Source of the DNA: UM-FILTER-37-12 sp964344965
GTDB lineage: Bacteria > Patescibacteriota > Patescibacteriia > Magasanikbacterales > UBA922
DNA: 32,839 bases
Direction of reading: 5' to 3'
Assembly: GCA_964344965.1 (NCBI GenBank)
Contig: CAYFPJ010000014.1
Location: forward strand, 1-32,839
Shown: positions 24,401 to 30,112 of the stretch, piece by piece
Layout of the letters: each line of letters opens with the position of its first letter
Numbering within the stretch: the stretch's first letter is position 1
Made by a program: the position numbers and the translations under genes
Notes under the pieces: generated by a model
Told to the model about the DNA's origin: nothing
The model's input: the letters and a program-made list of their open reading frames with translations, nothing else
The model's database searches: none

Positions 24401-25669
24401 ATGAGAAAACGGAATGCACAATCAGAAATAATTACTGGAATTGATATTGGTTCAACTGCTATTAGAATTGCAGTAGGTCAAACTACTTCTTCTGGGAACA
24501 GTGGTCATTCTAGCTTACAAGTTATTGGTGCTGTAGAAGTGCCTTCTTCTGGAGTGCATAAAGGAGTGGTATCTAGCATAGATGAAGTTGTTTCTTCTCT
24601 TACTCACGCCCTAGAGCAAGCAGAAAGATTGACTGGCATACCTATCGAGCATGCCTGGGTGGGTATTTCTGGATCACAAGTTATCTCCCAAAAGAATAGA
24701 GGGGTTGTGGCTGTTGCAAAGCCAGATGGAGAAATATCAGCAGAAGATGTGGATAGGGTCGTTGATGCTGCTCGCACTATTGCTCCTCCGTTAAACTATG
24801 AGATGCTTCATGTTTTGCCGAGCGGTTTTCATGTGGATGGTCAGACTGATATCAAAGATCCTGTCGGCATGTCTGGAGTGCGACTGGAAGTGGAAGCACA
24901 GATTATTTACGTCAATAGTTCTCATATCAAAAATATAACAAAAGCAGTCTATAGGACTGGGATAGATATCGATGATATAGTCTTGTCTATTCTTTCTTCT
25001 GCCAGCATCGTGGCCACACCTAGACAAAAGGATTTGGGTGTTGCTGTAGTTAATATTGGTGGTGCTACCACAAGCGTTGTGGTTTATGAAGGTGGTGAAG
25101 TGGCCCATACAGCCACCATTCCTATTGGGTCAGAACATGTTACAAATGATCTAGCAATTGGACTTAGGACATCTATTGATGTGGCCGAACTGGTCAAAAT
25201 AGAATACGGACGCTCTGTCTCTAAAGGTATTTCCAAAAAAGAAAAAATTGATTTGTCTCGTTTTGATAAGAATTTGGATTCAGAAGAAGTCCAACTCTAT
25301 TATGTGGCACAGATCATAGAAGCAAGAATGGGAGAGATAATGGAGAAAATAGACGAAGAGTTTGCCAAAGCACACTTCAGCCGTTTATTACCTGCCGGAG
25401 TGATTTTTACTGGTGGCGGTTCGAAAATAGAAGGTATTGTAGATCTTGCCAAAGCAGAATTGGGACTACCAGCCTCAATTGGCTACCCTATGCAAGTAGA
25501 TAGTATTAGCGACAAGTCTTCTGATATTTCCTTTACCACTACAATGGGTCTTCTGTCTTGGGCGTTTGATTTACAAAGTTTTAAGAATATAAATAAAAAA
25601 TCTAGATTTGCCAGTAGTGCAAAAACTCTAAAAAAGGTTCAAAATATTTGGAAATCTTTGATACCATAA
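24401..25669 (+). CDS. ftsA: Cell division protein FtsA
   Basis: Actin-like ATPase that ties FtsZ filaments to the membrane. The 422-residue protein shows the actin-fold boxes: phosphate 1 GIDIGSTAIRIAVG at about 13-26, phosphate 2 VAVVNIGGATTSVVVY at about 214-229, and the adenosine box GVIFTGGGSKIEG at about 333-345. The FtsA-specific subdomain (about 85-165, with WVGISGSQV and HVLP) replaces actin subdomain 1B. The C-terminus (TLKKVQNIWKSLIP) looks like the amphipathic membrane-binding helix. ATG 24401 is preferred to TTG 24386. It has its own promoter, and a terminator plus a new promoter separate it from ftsZ, so the pair can be regulated independently. Confidence 0.96.
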   Translation: MRKRNAQSEIITGIDIGSTAIRIAVGQTTSSGNSGHSSLQVIGAVEVPSSGVHKGVVSSIDEVVSSLTHALEQAERLTGIPIEHAWVGISGSQVISQKNRGVVAVAKPDGEISAEDVDRVVDAARTIAPPLNYEMLHVLPSGFHVDGQTDIKDPVGMSGVRLEVEAQIIYVNSSHIKNITKAVYRTGIDIDDIVLSILSSASIVATPRQKDLGVAVVNIGGATTSVVVYEGGEVAHTATIPIGSEHVTNDLAIGLRTSIDVAELVKIEYGRSVSKGISKKEKIDLSRFDKNLDSEEVQLYYVAQIIEARMGEIMEKIDEEFAKAHFSRLLPAGVIFTGGGSKIEGIVDLAKAELGLPASIGYPMQVDSISDKSSDISFTTTMGLLSWAFDLQSFKNINKKSRFASSAKTLKKVQNIWKSLIP

Positions 25670-25891
25670 TGGTTTTTCGTCTGCATCCCTTATAAACCTA
25701 CTAGGTTATATGGGGGAGAGGGGTAAATTAAAAATATCTTTTATAACATTGATTACACTGATTAAAATAGATTACACAGATACTATAATAAAATGTCTGT
25801 AATGAAATAAACACCCTGTGGTCTTGCCACAGTTCCATTTCTTTTGACCCTGACGCCCTCTAGCTCTCTGGCCCAGGGAGGGATTTACAAT
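25670..25891. other. Non-coding gap between ftsA and ftsZ
   Basis: This stretch holds no convincing reading frame. It contains two GATTACAC copies (25751-25758 and 25770-25777), and a hairpin CTGTGG-TCTTG-CCACAG at 25816-25832. A GC-richer part at 25848-25883 with CCCTG and CAGGG arms could form a larger structure. A small RNA is possible but cannot be shown from the sequence alone. Confidence 0.4.
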
Positions 25892-25917
25892 AACCTGTTT
25901 ATATACAGGTTTTTTTC
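25892..25917 (+). terminator. Rho-independent terminator before ftsZ
   Basis: AACCTGT and ACAGGTT pair perfectly around a short AT loop and are followed by a run of T. It ends transcription from the ftsA side, or of an RNA made in the gap, directly before the ftsZ promoter, whose -35 box begins at 25918. Confidence 0.85.
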
Positions 25918-25946
25918 TTGACATATAAAAGCAAAAAAGTTAGACT
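25918..25946 (+). promoter_or_regulatory. Promoter for ftsZ
   Basis: A consensus TTGACA (25918-25923) and TAGACT (25941-25946) are spaced by 17 nt. Transcription would start near 25953. The T-run of the preceding terminator touches the -35 box. The leader to ATG 26030 is about 77 nt and contains two hairpins. Confidence 0.75.
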
Positions 25947-25973
25947 GTATGTGTAGTTAAAACTATTTTTTTT

Positions 25974-26008
25974 CTGAACAAAAAATGTGTTCAGGAAATA
26001 CCATTTCC
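25974..26008 (+). promoter_or_regulatory. Tandem hairpins in the ftsZ leader
   Basis: CTGAACA (25974-25980) pairs with TGTTCAG (25988-25994) around AAAAATG. GGAAAT (25994-25999) then pairs with ATTTCC (26003-26008) around a 3-nt loop. The first loop contains an in-frame ATG (25985) that would extend FtsZ by 15 residues. Pairing would hide that ATG while leaving the ATG at 26030 free, so the element could choose between starts. Confidence 0.45.
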
Positions 26009-26029
26009 ACAATATTTCATAACAAGTTT

Positions 26030-27265
26030 ATGCCACAAGTAAAACCAGAAATTGAAACATTTGCAAAAATTAAAGTCATTGGAATCGGCGGTTCTGGTGG
26101 TGCTGCTATCGACAGAATGGTCAAAAGCGGTATTCGTGGCGTGGATTTTTTGGCTATGAACACAGATGTTCAAGCTCTCCATCACAACAGCGCTCCTCAC
26201 AAGCTACATATCGGTAAGACAGTTACTCGTGGTCTTGGAGCTGGTATGGATCCAGAGATGGGTAGAAGAAGTGCAGAAGAAGCTCAGAATGAAATAAGAG
26301 AGGCATTGAAAGATACTGACATGGTTTTTGTTACTTGTGGCCTGGGAGGTGGTACTGGTTCTGGAGCTAGTCCTATTGTGGCAGAGATTGCTCGGGAAGT
26401 TGGTGCTCTCACTGTAGCTGTAGTCACCAAACCTTTTTCCTTTGAAGGACCTCAAAGGAAAAAAATTGGTGAGCTTGCTTACCAAGAATTATCTCGTCAT
26501 GTGGATACAATTATTACAATTCCAAATGATAGAGTTCTTCAGATAATTGATAAAAAGACTTCTCTTTTGGATGCTTTCAAAATAGTGGATGATGTGTTGA
26601 GACAAGGTGTTCAAGGCATCTCTGAATTGATTACAGTACCAGGACTTATCAATGTTGATTTTGCAGATGTAAAATCAATTATGAAAGATACAGGATCTGC
26701 GCTTATGGGGATTGGTATTGGTAGTGGAGATACGCGCGCCATAGAAGCAGCTCAAGCTGCTGTATCTAGTCCTCTCCTAGAAGTTTCTATTGACGGTGCC
26801 AGGGGGATACTATTCACTATTACTGGTGGCAAGAGTCTTGGTATGCAAGAGGTGGCTGAAGCTGCCAAGATTATCACCAATTCTGCTGATGAAGATGTGA
26901 GGGTTATTTTCGGAGCTGTGATCGACGAGAAGATGGGTGAAGATGTGCGTGTGACAGTCATTGCCACTGGTTTTGAAGACTCAGATAGAAAGAATACTTT
27001 TAATCCAGAAGAGGATGCTTCTCTGTTTAGTCCCAAGAAATCTTTTTACTCCCCAAGCTTTTTTGCCAAAAAATCTGGTACCACGGAAGATAAAGAAGAC
27101 CGTGGGGATGTCGTCAGAAAACAGTTCACAGCAAAACAGATTAATAAAAATATCATCGTAGAAGATAAGACCTCTAGTCCAACTACCAAGTCTCCTGATA
27201 ATACAGCTTCTGATAAGGAGGATTTGGAAATACCTGCTTTTATAAGAAAAAAGATGGGGATGTGA
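26030..27265 (+). CDS. ftsZ: Cell division protein FtsZ
   Basis: Tubulin-like GTPase that forms the division ring. The 411-residue protein has the nucleotide-binding start IKVIGIGGSGGAAIDRM at about 14-30, NTDVQAL at 44-50, the tubulin signature GGGTGSGASP at 106-115, and the catalytic T7-loop region NVDFADV at about 208-214. A variable linker (about 325-395) leads to the conserved tail DLEIPAFIRKKMGM, which binds FtsA. The start MPQVKPEIETFAKIKVIG fits the family; the upstream in-frame ATG 25985 lies in a hairpin and adds residues that do not resemble FtsZ. It has a strong own promoter and follows a terminator. Confidence 0.97.
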   Translation: MPQVKPEIETFAKIKVIGIGGSGGAAIDRMVKSGIRGVDFLAMNTDVQALHHNSAPHKLHIGKTVTRGLGAGMDPEMGRRSAEEAQNEIREALKDTDMVFVTCGLGGGTGSGASPIVAEIAREVGALTVAVVTKPFSFEGPQRKKIGELAYQELSRHVDTIITIPNDRVLQIIDKKTSLLDAFKIVDDVLRQGVQGISELITVPGLINVDFADVKSIMKDTGSALMGIGIGSGDTRAIEAAQAAVSSPLLEVSIDGARGILFTITGGKSLGMQEVAEAAKIITNSADEDVRVIFGAVIDEKMGEDVRVTVIATGFEDSDRKNTFNPEEDASLFSPKKSFYSPSFFAKKSGTTEDKEDRGDVVRKQFTAKQINKNIIVEDKTSSPTTKSPDNTASDKEDLEIPAFIRKKMGM

Positions 27266-27316
27266 CAATAAATTTAAAATAATAAATCTCTTAAATCTTT
27301 AAGCGGTTTTATTCCT

Positions 27317-27330
27317 CGATGCTTGCATCG
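27317..27330. repeat. CTTG-loop hairpin repeat, copy with CGATG stem
   Basis: CGATG-CTTG-CATCG is preceded by ATTCCT and followed by AAAAA. The copy after lepB at 1457-1470 has the same flanks and loop but the stem CGGGG/CCCCG, so both sides of the stem have changed together. Confidence 0.75.
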
Positions 27331-27376
27331 AAAAAGTGAAAACTAACATTGGTTGAAATAAGATTTTCTGCCAATA

Positions 27377-27396
27377 CCCCGCAGCTTGCTGCGGGG
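27377..27396. repeat. CTTG-loop hairpin repeat, 8-bp stem
   Basis: CCCCGCAG-CTTG-CTGCGGGG is a perfect 8-bp stem with the same CTTG loop as the other copies. It lies 46 nt after the previous hairpin, as a two-hairpin unit, like the pair at 1457-1497. No T-run follows, so it does not look like an intrinsic terminator. Confidence 0.75.
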
Positions 27397-27578
27397 ATGG
27401 CCCGATGAAGTCTTACTTAAACCAAATTTACTTTTATTCTAGTATTTCTATAACACTGATTCTACTCAAAGAGGATGAGTGCACAGATTTAGAATATATT
27501 ATCCACCAGAGGATGTGTCAGTCCTGCCTGCCTGTTTCCAGTGGTGGTTTTTTGTTACTTTCATTTTTGTATTTTGGA

Positions 27579-27587
27579 TGTTATAAT
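27579..27587 (+). promoter_or_regulatory. Possible extended -10 promoter for nrdR
   Basis: TGT-TATAAT matches an extended -10 element (TGnTATAAT). There is no good -35 box at the usual distance. A start near 27594 would give nrdR a leader of about 80 nt. Confidence 0.4.
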
Positions 27588-27675
27588 ATTTATGATTTTA
27601 GATTCCTGCCTGCTGGTTTTCGATTATGAAGCTCATGTTGGGTAGCAGGTGTGGTGTGATTTAGGATTTTTAGTT

Positions 27676-28188
27676 ATGCATTGTCCAGTCTGTAGATCCA
27701 AAGAGACAAAAGTGGTTGATTCTCGTATTTCTCAGGGAGGTATGACGATCAGGAGACGGAGAGAGTGTGAAAAGTGCCACTATCGTTTTTCTACCCTAGA
27801 AGAAGCCGAGCTTCTCGGCTTTGTTGTAATAAAAAATGATGGCAAGCGCGAATCGTACTCTAGAGAAAAGCTAGAAAAAGGAATTATTCATTCTTTGACC
27901 AAAAGATCTTTTACTCAAGATAAATTTCAAAGCTTAATTCATTCCATAGAGAGAGACATCCAAAAAAAGCCTGCTAAGGCTTGGAAGCAAAATGGTACAA
28001 AGAATAGAGAAATAATGAGTAAAGATATAGGAGATATCATCATGAAGCATCTCAAAAAATTTGACAAAGTTGCTTATATCAGGTTTGCGTCTATTTATCG
28101 AGCTTTTGAAGATGTGAAAAAATTTGAAACAGAAGTTCGATCTTTGTTGCCAAAAAATAAAAACAAAAAAAGATTAAAAAAAGATTAA
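27676..28188 (+). CDS. nrdR: Transcriptional repressor NrdR
   Basis: Represses ribonucleotide reductase genes in response to ATP/dATP levels. The 170-residue protein begins with the diagnostic zinc ribbon MHCPVC (Cys3, Cys6) and ECEKCHYRF (Cys31, Cys34), with the DNA-binding IRRRR stretch at 25-29 between them. The ATP-cone domain covers about 49-139 (VVIKNDGKRESYSREKLEKGI) and includes VAYIRFASIYRAF. A lysine-rich tail makes it a little longer than the usual ~150. ATG 27676 puts the zinc ribbon at the very start, as in the family; the frame extends nine codons upstream without support. No nrd genes or NrdR boxes were seen here, so its targets lie elsewhere. Confidence 0.95.
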   Translation: MHCPVCRSKETKVVDSRISQGGMTIRRRRECEKCHYRFSTLEEAELLGFVVIKNDGKRESYSREKLEKGIIHSLTKRSFTQDKFQSLIHSIERDIQKKPAKAWKQNGTKNREIMSKDIGDIIMKHLKKFDKVAYIRFASIYRAFEDVKKFETEVRSLLPKNKNKKRLKKD

Positions 28189-28207
28189 GTTGATTATCTA
28201 CTTATCT

Positions 28208-28624
28208 ATGCTAAAAAATAAAAAACAAAAAAGTTCTGACAAGCCTTTCGGGGAGTCAGGGTCCGATATAAAAATTGGTGCACCAAAAGAAGATAAAGAT
28301 GACCTAAGAGGTTTGATTGAAAAGAATATCAAATGGTCTCAGCTTATTTTTGAGCAAAACAAGAAGATTAAGAAGAGATTGACCCTTATGGCTGTTGGCA
28401 GCTATCTTCGTTTGGCCTTGATAATAATTCCTATCATTCTTGGTATTATTTATCTACCTGCTTTTTTGAGTGATGTTTGGCAAGATTATGCTTCTGTTAT
28501 AGGTGTGTCCCCAGAAAGCCTCCTCAATACCTCACCTATAGACAAGGGGGCGATTGAAGCTCTGATTGATCAGTTTTATGGAGAGCAAGATATACATTCT
28601 TTCATAGATAAGTTGAAGCAGTAA
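28208..28624 (+). CDS. Small one-helix membrane protein of unknown function
   Basis: 138 residues, not recognised as a named family. A basic, polar N-terminus (MLKNKKQKSSDKPFGESG) leads to an amphipathic stretch (about 33-58, LRGLIEKNIKWSQLIFEQNKKIKKRL), one membrane helix at about 65-85 (YLRLALIIIPIILGIIYLP), and a short outer or inner tail with SPESLL and a charged end. The positive residues before the helix favour an N-inside topology. It lies 19 nt after nrdR and 18 nt before pyk, so all three are probably co-transcribed. ATG 28208 is preferred to the in-frame TTG at 28190, which overlaps only two bases past the nrdR stop. No Shine-Dalgarno site is visible. Confidence 0.75.
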   Translation: MLKNKKQKSSDKPFGESGSDIKIGAPKEDKDDLRGLIEKNIKWSQLIFEQNKKIKKRLTLMAVGSYLRLALIIIPIILGIIYLPAFLSDVWQDYASVIGVSPESLLNTSPIDKGAIEALIDQFYGEQDIHSFIDKLKQ

Positions 28625-28642
28625 TCCGTAATTTAGTTTTAT

Positions 28643-30082
28643 ATGAATAAGCGAACTAAGATAGTCTGCACGTTAGGTCCTGCCTGTCAAACAAGGGACA
28701 AAATATCTGCAATGATGCAGGCTGGTATGAATGTTGCTCGTCTTAATTTTTCTCACGGAACTCACGATGAGCACGAAGAGTTCATAAAAAAAATACGAGA
28801 ACTTTCAGATGAGTTGGATGCTTCTGTCGCTGTCTTGCAAGACCTCCAAGGTCCTAAAATAAGAGTTGGGGTTCTTCCAGAAGATGGCATCCCTCTTTCT
28901 GTTGGTGACATGATCAATTTTGATACTTCTCTCGAGGGTTATACACATGGAACGATTCCTGTGGATTATGAGTTACTTCATGAATATGTGAAATCAGGAG
29001 AGAGAATGCTCCTCAATGATGGTAGAATTGAAGTGCGTGTGGTGCGCGTTTCTGGTACTCTGATTAGTGCTGAAGTGTTGGTTGGGGGTTTGCTCTCCTT
29101 GCACAAAGGGATCAATATTCCAGACTCACAAATGAAGATGGTATCCATGACTGAAAAAGACAAAAAGGATTTGTTTTTTGGTATAAAATACCATGTCGAT
29201 ATGGTTGCTCTCTCTTTTGTGACTAGTGCCAAGGATATCTTGGATTTGAAATATCTTATAAAGGAATATGAGGAAGAATTGGGTATTAATCCAGAACAGC
29301 CTATAAAAATTATTGCCAAAATAGAAAGAAATGAGGCTGTAGAAAATATCAAGGAAATATTGGATGTGGCAGATGGTATAATGGTCGCCAGAGGTGATTT
29401 GGGGATCGAAGTAGAAGCTTCTGATGTGCCTTTGATTCAGAAAAATTTGATTGACATGTGTTTGGACGTGGCAAAACCAGTAATAGTAGCCACTCAGATG
29501 CTTGACAGTATGCAAAAGAATCCTCGCCCAACTCGAGCCGAGGTTTCTGATGTAGCCAATGCTGTTATAGATCACACCGATGCTGTGATGCTTTCTAATG
29601 AAACAGCCATGGGGGAATATCCAATAGAAACAGTCGAGACAATGGCAGAAATAATCAAAAAAGTTGAAAAATCAAATTACGATAATTTGTCAATAAAGCC
29701 GGATTTTCAGAATAAACAGAAGATAGATGAAGTAATTAGTCAGATGTCTCGTCTCTTGGCAGAAGAAACGAAATCCAGTATAATACTGGCGGCGTCTATA
29801 TCTGGAGAGACTGGAAGAATGATTAGTAGATATCGTCCGGAATTGCCAGTGGTTGTGGCTACAAGCACCAAGCGAGTAGCAAACCAATTGAATCTTTCCT
29901 GGGGAGTTTTTCCCTTTGTCTTACAACCTTGTAGAAGTATAGAGGAATTAGTTGATAGATCTATTTTATATCTAAAACAAAAAAATGTTGTAAAGAAGGA
30001 GGATAAAATTATAATTGTGGCCGGTGAGCCAGTCGGACATGTGGGACATGTCAATTTGTTGGAGGTAAAGGAGGTGAAATAG
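28643..30082 (+). CDS. pyk: Pyruvate kinase
   Basis: Last step of glycolysis: transfers phosphate from phosphoenolpyruvate to ADP, giving ATP and pyruvate. The 479 residues match the bacterial length. Visible parts: TKIVCTLGPA at 5-14, the potassium-binding NFSHG (35-39), the active-site box KIIAKIERNEAVENI with Lys226 and Glu228, the metal ligand Asp252 in ARGDLGIE, and Thr284 in VATQML. VMLSNETAMGEYP at 315-327 has Asn where many homologues have Gly (VMLSGETA). The C-terminal allosteric-type domain (about 345-475) is present. Substrate-level ATP is likely central to a fermentative, reduced metabolism. The last codons include an AAAGGAGGTG string that resembles a Shine-Dalgarno site but is about 36 nt from the next start. 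Confidence 0.97.
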   Translation: MNKRTKIVCTLGPACQTRDKISAMMQAGMNVARLNFSHGTHDEHEEFIKKIRELSDELDASVAVLQDLQGPKIRVGVLPEDGIPLSVGDMINFDTSLEGYTHGTIPVDYELLHEYVKSGERMLLNDGRIEVRVVRVSGTLISAEVLVGGLLSLHKGINIPDSQMKMVSMTEKDKKDLFFGIKYHVDMVALSFVTSAKDILDLKYLIKEYEEELGINPEQPIKIIAKIERNEAVENIKEILDVADGIMVARGDLGIEVEASDVPLIQKNLIDMCLDVAKPVIVATQMLDSMQKNPRPTRAEVSDVANAVIDHTDAVMLSNETAMGEYPIETVETMAEIIKKVEKSNYDNLSIKPDFQNKQKIDEVISQMSRLLAEETKSSIILAASISGETGRMISRYRPELPVVVATSTKRVANQLNLSWGVFPFVLQPCRSIEELVDRSILYLKQKNVVKKEDKIIIVAGEPVGHVGHVNLLEVKEVK

Positions 30083-30112
30083 GTATTTTCTTTGCTAATA
30101 TACTTTTCAGGT

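Larger units (their letters stand above)
27266..27675. other. Repeat-bearing non-coding gap before nrdR
   Basis: The 410-nt gap contains two CTTG-loop hairpins (27317-27330 and 27377-27396), fragments rich in CCTGCC (about 27523-27530 and 27605-27615) and an extended -10 promoter at 27579-27587. A 74-codon frame at 27405-27629 overlaps the repeats, has no Shine-Dalgarno site and no recognisable motif, and is probably not a gene. I do not see an NrdR-box palindrome upstream of nrdR. Confidence 0.5.

Noticed and set aside
27405..27629. 74-codon + strand frame between ftsZ and nrdR
   Set aside because: It overlaps repeat-derived sequence, has no Shine-Dalgarno site, shows no motif, and contains the candidate nrdR promoter.
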